From the NCBI RefSeq assembly GCF_029168315.1, contig NZ_JARGYD010000001.1:682001-746000 (forward strand): 64,000 bases of DNA, given 5' to 3'. This DNA comes from Psychromarinibacter halotolerans (GTDB lineage Bacteria > Pseudomonadota > Alphaproteobacteria > Rhodobacterales > Rhodobacteraceae). Numbering within the stretch: the first letter of the stretch is position 1; every line of letters begins with the position of its first letter. This document shows, in pieces, positions 34,361 through 43,779 of this stretch. The translations under genes were made by a program, and so were the position numbers. The notes below the pieces were generated by a model. That model saw only the letters and a program-made list of their open reading frames with translations. It ran no database searches and was not told the origin of the DNA.

Positions 34361-34681
34361 TCAACCGGTGGTCTGGCCCGCGTCCAGCGCGGCCTGAAGA
34401 TGCGGGGGCAACTGCGGCCCGCGCTGTTCGATATCTGCAAAGGCCGCGCCTGCGTCGCCGCCCTGCATGACCGCGCGCAACCCGTCGAGCGCGGCAGAGA
34501 TCTTTGCCGCCTCGTCGGCGGAAATCACGTCGCGCGCAGACCCGAGAAACGTCAGGATCCAGTCGCCCACCCGCGCCTCGGGGGTCAGCGAAAGATCGAC
34601 AAGCTGGCGCTCGGCCCCCTCGCCGACCGTGGCGGCGATCCCGTCGATCGCGATGATTTGCATGGGGATTCCGACGCACAT
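34361..34681 (-). CDS. hupF: HypC/HupF-family chaperone HupF
   Basis: 106 residues starting MCVGIPMQIIAIDG, a HypC paralogue with the same exposed Cys2. It is longer than HypC by a C-terminal extension (AAFADIEQRGPQLPPHLQAALDAG). Work in Rhizobium assigns HupF a second role in stabilising HupL under oxygen in addition to chaperoning. It lies 4 bases after hupD. Confidence 0.93.
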   Translation of the reverse strand: MCVGIPMQIIAIDGIAATVGEGAERQLVDLSLTPEARVGDWILTFLGSARDVISADEAAKISAALDGLRAVMQGGDAGAAFADIEQRGPQLPPHLQAALDAGQTTG

Positions 34682-34685
34682 CCGC

Positions 34686-35294
34686 TTAAGCCTCGCGCGG
34701 GAAGAAACGGTCGTCCCCGATGCGGCACGCCTCGTCCTCTGCCGGGCGTCCGGCCTCATAGGCGTCCTGCATGATCGACGGATCGGCCAGCAGGTCGCTT
34801 TGCGTGCGTCCGGGCCGCGCCACGAACCCCATCTGCGCAAGCCGCGTCAGGGCGACATGAACGGCCGGCTCGATCTGGGCCGCAACCACGTCGCGCAACC
34901 CGCCGCCGTAGTCTTCCAGCTCTTCCGGCTGACAGCCGATCAGCAGCAGGGTCTCGGGGCAGTACCCCATCAACTGCGCCGTGGCGATCACGTCCTGAAA
35001 GCCGGTCTGGTGCAGCGACATCTTCTTGGCGCCCATGAAGCGCGGCACCTCGTCTCCTTCGACGATCTTGAGAGTCCCGGGTTCGAGCCCGTAGTCCACG
35101 GCGTCGAAGACGATCAGCGTGTCGGCGGCTTCGAGGAACGGCAGCAGGTACAGCCCCTGCGTCCCCCCATCCAAAAGCGTCACCCCGTCCGGCAGCGACC
35201 AGTGGCGCGCGATGTGCTCGACGCAGCGCACGCCAAAGCCCTCGTCCGCCCACAGGACGTTGCCAATTCCCATGATCAGCAGGTTCGCCGACAT
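34686..35294 (-). CDS. hupD: Hydrogenase maturation endopeptidase HupD
   Basis: 202 residues. It has GIGNVLWADEGFGVR with the nickel-ligating Glu, FDAVDYG with the Asp, and MSLHQTGFQD with the His, the three Ni-sensing residues of the HybD/HupD peptidases. The enzyme removes the C-terminal tail of HupL after Ni insertion, which locks the active site. The start is supported by GGAGGAG a few bases upstream. About 290 bases separate it from hupC, so the maturation genes may have their own promoter. Confidence 0.95.
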   Translation of the reverse strand: MSANLLIMGIGNVLWADEGFGVRCVEHIARHWSLPDGVTLLDGGTQGLYLLPFLEAADTLIVFDAVDYGLEPGTLKIVEGDEVPRFMGAKKMSLHQTGFQDVIATAQLMGYCPETLLLIGCQPEELEDYGGGLRDVVAAQIEPAVHVALTRLAQMGFVARPGRTQSDLLADPSIMQDAYEAGRPAEDEACRIGDDRFFPREA

Positions 35295-35523
35295 ATGCTC
35301 CTCCCCCAAACCCGCACCGGAAAGCGTCTGTCCAGTTTCGCGTTTCTGGCAGGTTACCTTGCCATCCAAGAGAGAGGGTGAAGAAATGTGCAGTTTGCGA
35401 AGATTTCCTTAAGTGCATGTAATTATGCGGAATACCAGCGCATACCGATTGCGCAAACAGGATACGATGAAAGATAACCTACCGATATTGTGGATCATAG
35501 GTCACCGACTTTCCATAACGACA

Positions 35524-35545
35524 GCGGGCGCCCCAAGGCGCCCGC
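35524..35545 (-). terminator. Strong hairpin after hupC
   Basis: GCGGGCGCC-CCAA-GGCGCCCGC is a perfect 9-bp GC stem located 39 bases after the hupC stop. The leftward strand lacks a long T-run behind it, so it may act as a partial terminator or an mRNA-stabilising end. Bases 35295-35520 to its left are AT-rich, contain no gene and are the likely promoter region of hupD and the genes after it. Confidence 0.55.
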
Positions 35546-35583
35546 TTCGTGATTCCGCTGGATCGGTTGTCCGGTCGTGCCGG

Positions 35584-36363
35584 TTAGTCGGGCCGGTCGT
35601 CCTTGAACGTGCGATGTCCCGAGATCATCGTCGACACGATCGACTGGCGGCTCATGATGTCTTCGCGGACCGCCACGTAGATATGGATGATCATGAAGAT
35701 CACGATGAACCACATGCCAAGGTGATGATACGTGTGCAAATAGTGCGAGTTGTTCCCGGCAACGGTGAACACCCAGCCGAACAGCTTGTACAGCGTGCTG
35801 TCGTGCCCCAGTCCTTCGGAATACAGCGCCAGCCCGGTCACGATCATGAAGCTCATGCCAAGGGTCATGAACATGAACATGGCCAGTTGCGCCAACGGGT
35901 TGTGGCCGACGTATTTCTTCGGCTCGCGTTCCAGAAACAGATACCAGCGCACCTCGAAGAACAGCTCTGACCACCAGTGGCGGTTCAGAAGCGGCAGATA
36001 GAACAGCTGTCTCGAATGGTGGTTCCCGACGCAGGCCCAGTAGATGCGTGCGGCAAAGCCCACGGTCATGATCCAGCCCGCTGCGAAATGGGCGAAGCGG
36101 ATGTAACCGAAGACGAACTGGTGCGTCGCCTCTCCGATCTGCATCGACGGCGGCGGCGAGCCGATGAAGAAGCCGGTGATCACCAGCACGAAGATCGCCG
36201 CCGCGTTGATCCAGTGCCACAGGCGCACCGGCGCCTCGTAGACATAGACGGACGTCCGCCTGCGGATGCTGTCGATGTCCGCCGACGTCGCATCACCCGC
36301 AAGACGAGAGGTCGGCAGCGGTTCGACGGATGGATTTGGCCTATGGATGTTGGGCTCGTTCAT
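35584..36363 (-). CDS. hupC: Hydrogenase b-type cytochrome subunit HupC
   Basis: 259 residues, four main membrane helices with haem-ligand histidines: VRLWHWINAAAIFVLVITGF, FAHFAAGWIMTVGF, a LGMSFMIVTGLALY helix and YLHTYHHLGMWFIVIFMIIHIYVAVRED. It anchors HupSL to the periplasmic face of the inner membrane and passes electrons from H2 to quinone. The first 35 residues form a soluble, Pro/Ser-rich lead longer than in many homologues. It follows hupE by 10 bases. Confidence 0.95.
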   Translation of the reverse strand: MNEPNIHRPNPSVEPLPTSRLAGDATSADIDSIRRRTSVYVYEAPVRLWHWINAAAIFVLVITGFFIGSPPPSMQIGEATHQFVFGYIRFAHFAAGWIMTVGFAARIYWACVGNHHSRQLFYLPLLNRHWWSELFFEVRWYLFLEREPKKYVGHNPLAQLAMFMFMTLGMSFMIVTGLALYSEGLGHDSTLYKLFGWVFTVAGNNSHYLHTYHHLGMWFIVIFMIIHIYVAVREDIMSRQSIVSTMISGHRTFKDDRPD

Positions 36364-36373
36364 GACATCGCCC

Positions 36374-36946
36374 TCATCCGACCATCAGCAGAAGGCCAGA
36401 GGCCGCGATCCCTGCCCCAAGCGACCGCTGAACCACGGGGCGTGAGGCGATGCCGCGCGCCAAGACGATGCCCAGACCGTGCAGCAGCGCGGTCGAGACG
36501 AGGAACCCGCCAAGATAGGCGACCGTGTTCCCCGCCGCCTCGGTCGCGTGGGCATGGCCGTGCGCCAGCGCGAAGACCGCGATGCCGCCCAGCGTGGCCG
36601 CCGTCAACACGCGGGGCTGCCCCCGGTGCGACAGAAGAGTCAGCAGACCGAAAACGACGACCGAGGCGACGATGGCCGGTTCCGCCAACGCAAACCCCAC
36701 ACCGACCCAAGACAGTCCGGCGCCGGCCGTCATGGCGGCCATGAACGTCAGCGCCCCGGCCCAGACCCGTCGGGTCAGGACGAAGCCCGACCACAGGCCC
36801 ACCGCCAGCATCGCCAACAGGTGGTCCGGCCCCAAGACCGGGTGCGCCAGACCGTGCACCAGACCGCTTGTGCCGCTGGCCCCGGTATGCGCGAAGGCTG
36901 GACCGGCGAACAGCAACGCGGCGACTGAAATCGCAATCTTCTTCAT
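36374..36946 (-). CDS. hupE: HupE/UreJ-family nickel (or cobalt) permease
   Basis: 190 residues. It has a signal peptide (MKKIAISVAALLFAGPAFA), then six membrane helices beginning with the signature HPVLGPDHLLAMLAVGLWSG, in which the His and Asp-His bind the metal, and a second HGHAHATEAAG cluster. HupE imports Ni2+ for hydrogenase assembly. It is inserted between hupL and hupC, where the classical Rhodobacter order has hupC next to hupL directly. A GAGGAAG site precedes the ATG. Confidence 0.88.
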   Translation of the reverse strand: MKKIAISVAALLFAGPAFAHTGASGTSGLVHGLAHPVLGPDHLLAMLAVGLWSGFVLTRRVWAGALTFMAAMTAGAGLSWVGVGFALAEPAIVASVVVFGLLTLLSHRGQPRVLTAATLGGIAVFALAHGHAHATEAAGNTVAYLGGFLVSTALLHGLGIVLARGIASRPVVQRSLGAGIAASGLLLMVG

Positions 36947-36959
36947 GGTTCTTCCTCCC

Positions 36960-38753
36960 TCAGCGTACCTTGACGGTTGTCAGCTCCTCGCCGTCCGGCG
37001 ACATCACATGGGTCGAACAGGCCAGACACGGGTCGAAGCTGTGCAGCGTGCGCAGGATCTCGACCGGCTCTTCCGGGCGCTCCATCTTGGTGTTCATCAG
37101 GCTGGCCTCGAAGGCCCCGATGTTGCCCTGACTGTCGCGTGGCGAGCCGTTCCAAGTGGTCGGCACGACGCACTGGTAGTTCTCGATCCGGCCATCCTTG
37201 ATGCGGACCCAGTGCCCCAGCGCCCCACGCGGCGCTTCGGTCATGCCGACGCCCTTGGCCTCTTTCGGCCACTTGCTTGGATCCCACTTCGCCACGTTGG
37301 CCGTGCTTTCGTCGCCGTTCTTGATGTTGGTGACCAGCTTGTCGAAGAAGTACTTTTGCAGCCGCCCGCAGTATTCGCTTTCCAGCGCCCGCGCAGCGGT
37401 GCGGCCAAGGGTCGAGAACAGCGCCTCGGTCGGCAGGTCCATCGTGCGCAGGAAGCGGTCGACCTGATCGGTGATCTCTTCGTGGCCCTTGGCATAGCCG
37501 ACGATGTAGCGGGCCAGCGGTCCCACCTCCATCGCGTTGCCGCGCCAGCGCGGCGCCTTGATCCACGAGTATTTGGCACCCTCGTCGATCTCTTGGATGT
37601 TGGTGCGGGTACCCTTGAGGTTCGGACCCAGCTCGAACTTGGCCTCGGTCATGCCGTCCCACGGATGCAGACCCTTGCCCGGTTCGCCGTAGTCGTACCA
37701 CGAGTGATCGACGAACTCCTGAACCTGCTCGGGATCGCGGGTGTCGACGTCGTGCACGGTGGACATGTCGCCGCCAATGATCGCGCCCCGCGGCAAGTGC
37801 AACTGCTCGGGCGAGAAGTCGTTCGGGTTCTCGGGGATGTCGCCGTAGGCAAGACACGCCTGAGAGCTTAGCCCGCCGCCGTACAGCCAGTTCTTGTAGA
37901 ACCCGCCGATGGCCACGACGTCCGGCAGGTAGACGTTCTTGTTGAACTCGATGCACTTCTCGATGATCGACGACACAAGGTTCAGGCGTTCCATGTTGAT
38001 CGCGCCGACCGCCCCGGTCGAGTGCACGTTGATCGGGCACGGCACCCCGCCGACCAGCCAGTTGGGGTGCGGGTTCTTGCCGCCGAAGATCGTGTGGACC
38101 TTGACGATCTCTTTCTGAAGGTCGAGCGCCTCTAGGTAATGCGTCGTCGCCATCAGGTCGGCTTCGGGCGGCAGCAAGTAGGCCGGGTTGTCCCAGTAGC
38201 CGTTCTTGAACAGACCCAGTTGGCCGCTTTCGACGAATTGCTTCAGGCGGTTCTGCACATCGCGGAAATAGCCCGGAGAGGACAGCGGGTGCGACGGCGA
38301 CACCGACTGCTGCAACTCGGACGTGGCCTTGGGATCGGCGCGCAGCGCGTTCACCGGGTTGACCCAGTCCAGCGCATGCAGGTGATAGAAATGCACGACG
38401 TGGTCGTGGATCTCTAGGTTCAGCTGCATGATGTTGCGGATCGAGTTCGCGTTGTCGGGGATGGTGATCCCAAGGGCGTCCTCGACCGCGCGGACAGAGG
38501 TCAGCGCGTGCGTGCCGGTGCAAACGCCGCAGATCCGCTCGGTGAAGGCCCAAGCGTCGCGCGGATCGCGCCCCTTCAGGATGACTTCAAGCCCGCGCCA
38601 CATGGTCCCGGTCGAAACCGCGTTGCGGATGTACCCGTCCTCGTCGACGTTCACCTCGCAGCGCATGTGTCCTTCGATGCGGGTGACCGGGTCCACGACG
38701 ATGCGCTGGCCGCTGTTGTCGAGGTTGAAGCCGTTGGGTGTCTGGATGACCAT
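36960..38753 (-). CDS. hupL: Uptake [NiFe] hydrogenase large subunit HupL
   Basis: 597 residues. The N-terminal active-site motif is ERICGVCTGTHAL and the C-terminal one SFDPCLACSTHV, so all four nickel cysteines are present. The protein extends 15 residues beyond the final His (VMSPDGEELTTVKVR); that tail is the peptide that HupD removes. VDPVTRIEGHMR marks the start region, and AGGAGG precedes the ATG. It binds the Ni-Fe(CN)2CO site and oxidises H2 in the periplasm with HupS. The length is normal for group 1 membrane-bound enzymes. Confidence 0.97.
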   Translation of the reverse strand: MVIQTPNGFNLDNSGQRIVVDPVTRIEGHMRCEVNVDEDGYIRNAVSTGTMWRGLEVILKGRDPRDAWAFTERICGVCTGTHALTSVRAVEDALGITIPDNANSIRNIMQLNLEIHDHVVHFYHLHALDWVNPVNALRADPKATSELQQSVSPSHPLSSPGYFRDVQNRLKQFVESGQLGLFKNGYWDNPAYLLPPEADLMATTHYLEALDLQKEIVKVHTIFGGKNPHPNWLVGGVPCPINVHSTGAVGAINMERLNLVSSIIEKCIEFNKNVYLPDVVAIGGFYKNWLYGGGLSSQACLAYGDIPENPNDFSPEQLHLPRGAIIGGDMSTVHDVDTRDPEQVQEFVDHSWYDYGEPGKGLHPWDGMTEAKFELGPNLKGTRTNIQEIDEGAKYSWIKAPRWRGNAMEVGPLARYIVGYAKGHEEITDQVDRFLRTMDLPTEALFSTLGRTAARALESEYCGRLQKYFFDKLVTNIKNGDESTANVAKWDPSKWPKEAKGVGMTEAPRGALGHWVRIKDGRIENYQCVVPTTWNGSPRDSQGNIGAFEASLMNTKMERPEEPVEILRTLHSFDPCLACSTHVMSPDGEELTTVKVR

Positions 38754-38756
38754 GCG

Positions 38757-39857
38757 TCAGGCCTCCTCGTTGGTGTGGGTAGGCTTTTTCTGCGCCTTGT
38801 TCTGAGCCGCTTTCAGGGCGGTGATCGCGGCGTGGATGGCGACCCCGCCACCGACGACCCCGGCTGCCGCGATGCCGACCTTGTCGGCGTTCGCCTCGAC
38901 CCCGAACTGGGTCAGGTCGGTCACGCGATCGTAGAAGGTGCCCTGATCCCAGAAACCATCCTCGGAACAGCCGATACAGCCGTGGCCGGACTGGATGGGG
39001 AACGACACGCCCTCGTTCCATCGCACGGTGGAACAGGCGTTGTAGGTGGTCGGGCCCTTGCAGCCCATCTTGTACAGGCAATAGCCCTTGCGCGCGTTCT
39101 CGTCGTCCCACGCTTCGACGAACTGACCGGCGTCGAAATGCGGGCGGCGGTAGCATTTGTCGTGAATGCGCTGGCCGTAAAACATCGCCGGGCGGCCCTG
39201 ACGGTCAAGCTCGGGCAGGCGGTCGAAGGTCAGCATGTAGGTGATGACGCCGGTCATGACCTCGGCGATGGGCGGGCAGCCCGGCACCTTGATGATCGGC
39301 TTGTCGGTGATGACCTTGTGCACCGGCGTGGCCTGCGTCGGGTTCGGTTTGGCCGCCTGAACGCAGCCATAGGACGCGCAGGCACCCCAGCTGATGATCG
39401 CCTTGGCATCCTTGGCGGCGTATTTCAGCTTTTCGACGAACGGCTTCCCGCCCGAGATGCAGAACATGCCGTCCTCGTTCAGCGGCGGGTTGCCCTCGAC
39501 CGCAAGGATGTACTGGCCGCGGTATCGTTCGATGGTTTCTTCAAACGCCGCTTCGGCGGCATGTCCGGCGGCGGCCATCAGCGTGTCGTCGTAATCGAGC
39601 GAGATCATCGACAGCACCACGTCCTTGGCCAGCGGATGCGCCGAGCGGATGAAGCTTTCCGAACAGCAGGTGCATTCCAGCCCGTGCACCCAGATCACCG
39701 GCGTGCGCGGCTTGGTTTCCATCGCGTGCGCGATCTTGGGCACGAAGGCCGGACCAAGGCCAAGGGCACTGGCGGTCAGCGCGCAGTATTTCATGAAGCT
39801 GCGCCGGGTGATCCCCTGACTTCGCATCACGTCATAGAAGGTTTCGATATCGGCCAA
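38757..39857 (-). CDS. hupS: Uptake [NiFe] hydrogenase small subunit HupS
   Basis: 366 residues from a TTG start with GGAGGAGA 6 bases upstream, which gives the family's usual N-terminus (ADIETFYDVMRSQG). The open frame continues 93 bases further up, but without a comparable site. A Tat signal (TRRSFMKYCALTASALGLGPAFV) is followed by LECTCCSESFIR, SWGACASYGCVQ, PGCPP, and distal Fe-S ligands CYRRPHFDAGQF, YCLYKMGCKGP and GHGCIGCSEDGFW. A C-terminal membrane helix (VGIAAAGVVGGGVAIHAAIT) anchors it. It transfers electrons through three Fe-S clusters to HupC. Confidence 0.96.
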   Translation of the reverse strand: MADIETFYDVMRSQGITRRSFMKYCALTASALGLGPAFVPKIAHAMETKPRTPVIWVHGLECTCCSESFIRSAHPLAKDVVLSMISLDYDDTLMAAAGHAAEAAFEETIERYRGQYILAVEGNPPLNEDGMFCISGGKPFVEKLKYAAKDAKAIISWGACASYGCVQAAKPNPTQATPVHKVITDKPIIKVPGCPPIAEVMTGVITYMLTFDRLPELDRQGRPAMFYGQRIHDKCYRRPHFDAGQFVEAWDDENARKGYCLYKMGCKGPTTYNACSTVRWNEGVSFPIQSGHGCIGCSEDGFWDQGTFYDRVTDLTQFGVEANADKVGIAAAGVVGGGVAIHAAITALKAAQNKAQKKPTHTNEEA

Positions 39858-40078
39858 ATCTGTCTCCTCCGCCTTTGCGCCGGGCGACCGCAGTCGCGCA
39901 CCGGATGTCTCCATCCTTTTGATGGCCCGGTTGCCGAGGAAAGGGTGCAAGATTCCGACCGCGGGGCCGCGAAACTATTTCAAGATTTATATCAGGATGT
40001 TAGCGCGCGTTTCGGCGCATACATTGGCATACCGGACGGTTGCCTGCTTACCGCTTTGCTGCGCCGGTGGTCGGTGTC
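39858..40078 (-). promoter_or_regulatory. Probable hupSL promoter region
   Basis: This 221-base gap separates hypF from hupS. It includes an AT-rich core (around 39975-40000) suitable for promoter or IHF binding. In R. capsulatus, hupSL transcription is driven from this gap by HupR and IHF. I looked for a TTG-N5-CAA HupR site and did not find an exact one in the gap. Confidence 0.45.
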
Positions 40079-42349
40079 TTACCGCTGGGACAAACTCTGC
40101 GCCGCAGCCACCGCCGCCTGCCCAAGCGCCAGCCCGCCATCATTGGCGGGCGTCTTGCGATGGGTCAGGACGGGCACCCCGTCCAGCGCGCGGCAGGTCA
40201 GATCCAACAGCAGCGCATTCTGGAAACACCCGCCCGACAGTACGACCGCCCTCGCCGCCCCCGCTGCGACCAAAGCCCGCGCCTTGTGCGCGAAGACGGC
40301 CGCCAGCCAGACATGAAAGGCATAGGCGCACTCTGCCGGGGGCAGGTCCTGTGACCCGGCCTCGACAAGGTTCTGGAACAGGGCGTCCGTCGGGATATCC
40401 GGCCCGTCCGCGTCCGGCGCGGCCACCCAGCCCCGGCCCAAGCGCGCCGCCCGCGCGCGATCGGCGGTCAGGGCAAGCGCCTCTAGCCGCATCGCGGCCT
40501 CGCCTTCATAGCTTTGCCGGTCCGGGCAGAGGCCCAGCCATCCCGCCACCGCGTCGAACAGGCGTCCGGCGCTGGACGAAAGCGGCGTGTTGATCCCGCT
40601 CGCGGCAGCCTGACGCAGCTGCTCTACCGGACCGAAATCGCCCATCCGCGCCTCTGCCCATTGCCCAAGGCCCGCCTGATCCAGCCGCGCGACCGTGTTG
40701 CGCCACGGCTGACCCGATGCCCGGTCGCCGCCGATCAGGGGCGCGGGCCGCAGCCAGCCTTCGCGCGAAAAGCCCCGGTAGTCGCCCAACAGCATCTCGC
40801 CGCCCCAGATCGTGCCGTCCGACCCAAGGCCGAGCCCGTCCAGAATGATCCCGGCCACCTTGCCGCCTTGCAGCGGCCAGCCGTTTTCGGCAAGGCAAGC
40901 GGCCAGATGCGCGTGGTGATGCTGAACCTCAACCAGTGCCAGCCCCTCGGCCATGGCGCGGTCGGTGCCGTGACGCGTCGCGCGGAACTCCGGGTGGGCA
41001 TCGACCGCCACGATCCCCGGCGCGTGATCGAACAGCGCGGCGTAATCGGCGTCGGCCTGCAGGAAGGCGTCGTAGGTCAAAGCCTCGTCCAACTCGCCCA
41101 AGTGATGCCCCAGCAGCGCCTGGCCGTTCTTCACCAGACAGATCGCCGATTTCATCTGCCCGCCATAGGCCACGACCTGCGCCGTGTCGCCGAACCCCTC
41201 GGGCAGCGGCAACGTCCCCGGAACGCGCCCCCGCGCGCGGCGCAGCACCATCGGCGGATCGGCCCGCTCGACGCTGTCGTCCAGCCTGCGCGCGATGTCG
41301 CGGTCATGCATCAGAAACGCATCGGTAAACTCCGCCAGCGCCACGCGCGCCTCGTCGTTGCCGATCACCTGCGGCTCGCCCGACAGATTGCCGGACGTCA
41401 TCACCAGCGGACGATCCACCGCGTCCATCAGCAGGTGATGCAGCGGTGTCGAGGGCAGCATCCAGCCAAGCGTGCCTTGCCCCGGCGCCAGCCCCTCGGG
41501 CAAGCTGGCCCCGGCTTTGCCAAGAAGAACGATGGGTGCCGCCGGATCTTCCAACAGCGTCTGTTCGGCTTCGGACACGCGGCTATACCGGCGGATCATT
41601 TCCAGTGTGCCCATCAGCGCGAAGGGCTTGGCCGGGCGGTTCTTGCGCTGGCGCAGCGTCTCGACCGCCACCGCGTCGGTGGCGTCGCACGCCAGATGGA
41701 AACCGCCAAGCGCCTTGATCGCCACGATCTTGCCCATGCGCAGCAGATCGGCGGCCACGGCAATCGGATCTCCCGTCGCCTCGGGCTCGATCCAGACACG
41801 CGGCCCGCAGACAGCGCAGGCGACCGGCTGGGCATGGAACCGCCGGTCTGCCGGATCGGCATATTCGCGGGCGCAATCGGCGCACATCTTAAACGGCGCC
41901 ATCGTCGTGCGCGCGCGGTCATAGGGCAGCCCGCGCAGAATGGTGAAGCGCGGCCCGCAATGGGTGCAGTTGGTAAAGGCATAGCCGCGCCGCCGGGGGT
42001 TCTCGCCCCGGATGTCGGCAAGGCAGTCCGGGCAGGTCGCGGCATCCGGCGTCACCCGCGTTTCAGCGCCAGAGCCTTCGCTGGCCGCGATCTCGAACCC
42101 TTCCGGGATTTCTGCAAACGCGTGCTCGGCGCTTTCGACGGCGTCGATCCGCGCCAGTGGCGGCGCCTCTGCCGACAAGGCGGCCATGAACCCGTCAAGC
42201 TGCGCGCCGACGGCGTGGATCAGCACACCCTCGGGGTCATTCAGGACCGTGCCGCGAATGTCGAACCGCCGCGCCAGTTGCCACACGAAGGGACGGAACC
42301 CGACGCCCTGCACCTGCCCCCGCACCCGGACACGTTGGCCGCGCATCAA
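40079..42349 (-). CDS. hypF: Carbamoyltransferase HypF
   Basis: 756 residues, full length. Domains in order: acylphosphatase-like (RVRGQVQGVGFRPFVWQLAR), two zinc fingers (CPDCLADI...CTHCGPR and CADCAREY...CAVCGPR, about 108-185), YrdC-like (KALGGFHLACDATD...LRQRKNRPAKPFALM) and a Kae1-like carbamoyltransferase domain (VQHHHAHLAACLAENGW...VVLSGGCFQNALLL). It makes carbamoyl adenylate from carbamoyl phosphate and transfers the group to HypE. It overlaps hupV by 4 bases and so belongs to the hupTUV-hypF operon. Confidence 0.96.
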   Translation of the reverse strand: MMRGQRVRVRGQVQGVGFRPFVWQLARRFDIRGTVLNDPEGVLIHAVGAQLDGFMAALSAEAPPLARIDAVESAEHAFAEIPEGFEIAASEGSGAETRVTPDAATCPDCLADIRGENPRRRGYAFTNCTHCGPRFTILRGLPYDRARTTMAPFKMCADCAREYADPADRRFHAQPVACAVCGPRVWIEPEATGDPIAVAADLLRMGKIVAIKALGGFHLACDATDAVAVETLRQRKNRPAKPFALMGTLEMIRRYSRVSEAEQTLLEDPAAPIVLLGKAGASLPEGLAPGQGTLGWMLPSTPLHHLLMDAVDRPLVMTSGNLSGEPQVIGNDEARVALAEFTDAFLMHDRDIARRLDDSVERADPPMVLRRARGRVPGTLPLPEGFGDTAQVVAYGGQMKSAICLVKNGQALLGHHLGELDEALTYDAFLQADADYAALFDHAPGIVAVDAHPEFRATRHGTDRAMAEGLALVEVQHHHAHLAACLAENGWPLQGGKVAGIILDGLGLGSDGTIWGGEMLLGDYRGFSREGWLRPAPLIGGDRASGQPWRNTVARLDQAGLGQWAEARMGDFGPVEQLRQAAASGINTPLSSSAGRLFDAVAGWLGLCPDRQSYEGEAAMRLEALALTADRARAARLGRGWVAAPDADGPDIPTDALFQNLVEAGSQDLPPAECAYAFHVWLAAVFAHKARALVAAGAARAVVLSGGCFQNALLLDLTCRALDGVPVLTHRKTPANDGGLALGQAAVAAAQSLSQR

Positions 42350-43779
42350 TGCACCGTGCAGACCATGCAGGGGTCGAAGCTGCGCACGATATGCTGGACG
42401 GACAGCGGCGTGTCTTCGTCCTCGCCCACCGGCGCGCCTTCCAGCGCGGCTTCGACGGGGCCCGGTGTGCCGTTCGCATCGCGCGGGCTGAAATTCCAGG
42501 TGGTCGGCGCGACGATCTGGTAATTCTCGATCTGGCCGTTGCGAACGCTGATCCAGTGGCCAAGCGCCCCGCGCGCCGCCTCGACCAGCCCTTCGCCCGT
42601 GCCTTCAGACGGCAGGGTCACGTCGTCCATGAACCGCTGTTCCGGCCGAAGCGCCGTCACCCACTGCTCTAACAGCAACTGCGTCCGGGCAATCTCTAGC
42701 AGCCGCCCGGCCACCCGCGCCCGAACGTTGGACCCGCCCGCAACAAGGTCAAGCGCGGCGGGATGGCCATCGACTACCTGCCGCGCGAATGCGCCGGTTT
42801 CGACGGTGCGCCCGGCCAGACGCGGTGCTTTGCACCAGCTATAGGCCGGGTCCGACATATCCTCGTCGGGGTCGGTGCGGCCCCGCGACGGGTGCGCGGC
42901 TTCGCCCAGCATCCAGCTGTGGCTGATGTCCTCGCGGATGGCGTCGGTCTCGACCGGACGGCACGCGCCGTTCTCCCAAACGCCCGATGCCAGGGCGCGC
43001 CCTTCGGCCAGCGGATAGGCCCCGAAAGAAAGATAGCGCCCCGGCCCCGCGCCAAGCGCGGCAAGGTCCAGATCCGCCGCGATCTCCATGAACAGCCCCG
43101 CGTCGCCACGATCCCAGCCGGTCAGCGCGCTGGCCGTCGTGAGATCCGCGAACGCCTCGATCGGGGCGCCGAACAGCGTGCCTTCCAGATACCTGCGGAA
43201 CGCCGCCAAGGTGCTTTGCATCCGGATGCGATCGCGCGCCGACGGCGCGTGGGTCACGCCGCCCGGCTGGATCGCCAGCGTATGGGGCCACTTGCCGCCA
43301 AGCAGGCCGACGATGTGCAGGATCTGCGCCCGCGCTTCGACCGCCGCGCGCACGGCGGACCCCTCCATCGCGGTGAACCGCGCGACGGCGCGGTCGTGCC
43401 AGTCGCGCCCCTTATAGGCCGCCCGCGCGAAGTCGGCACAGAAGAACAGGTTGAAATGGGTCAGGTGATCGCAAAGATTCTCGACCCCGTGCAGGATCGC
43501 GGCGGCAAGCGCGCCTTGCGGTGCGGGCGTGCGCCCGGCCAACGCCCCAAGCGCGGCAGAGGCCGCCGCCGACTGGCTGATCGAACAGATGCCGCAGATC
43601 CGCGGCGTGACGGTTAACGCATCCATCTGGGCCTTGCCGACCATCATCATCTCGAACCCGCGAAACATCGGCGAGTTGGCATAGGCCTGCGCCACCCGGC
43701 CATCTTCGATCGCAAGCCGGATCTCAAGGTCACCCTCGACCCGATTGAACGGCCCGACCAGCAGGCTGCGTTCGGTCAT
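42346..43779 (-). CDS. hupV: H2-sensing regulatory hydrogenase large subunit HupV
   Basis: 477 residues. The nickel motifs are RICGICSISQ and, at the very end, FDPCMVCTVH. The protein stops exactly at that His, with no cleavable tail, which is the hallmark of regulatory (HupUV/HoxBC) hydrogenases that do not need a maturation protease. Start at MTERSLLVGPFNRVEGDLEIR overlaps the hupU stop (ATGA). With HupU it senses H2 and controls HupT. Confidence 0.96.
   Translation of the reverse strand: MTERSLLVGPFNRVEGDLEIRLAIEDGRVAQAYANSPMFRGFEMMMVGKAQMDALTVTPRICGICSISQSAAASAALGALAGRTPAPQGALAAAILHGVENLCDHLTHFNLFFCADFARAAYKGRDWHDRAVARFTAMEGSAVRAAVEARAQILHIVGLLGGKWPHTLAIQPGGVTHAPSARDRIRMQSTLAAFRRYLEGTLFGAPIEAFADLTTASALTGWDRGDAGLFMEIAADLDLAALGAGPGRYLSFGAYPLAEGRALASGVWENGACRPVETDAIREDISHSWMLGEAAHPSRGRTDPDEDMSDPAYSWCKAPRLAGRTVETGAFARQVVDGHPAALDLVAGGSNVRARVAGRLLEIARTQLLLEQWVTALRPEQRFMDDVTLPSEGTGEGLVEAARGALGHWISVRNGQIENYQIVAPTTWNFSPRDANGTPGPVEAALEGAPVGEDEDTPLSVQHIVRSFDPCMVCTVH

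Noticed and set aside
39858..40078. An exact TTG-N5-CAA HupR site before hupS
   Set aside because: No exact match was found by eye in the gap; only half-site-like TTG or CAA triplets occur.
40514..42523. A 669-codon frame antisense to hypF
   Set aside because: hypF is unmistakable on the other strand; this frame is a codon-bias shadow.
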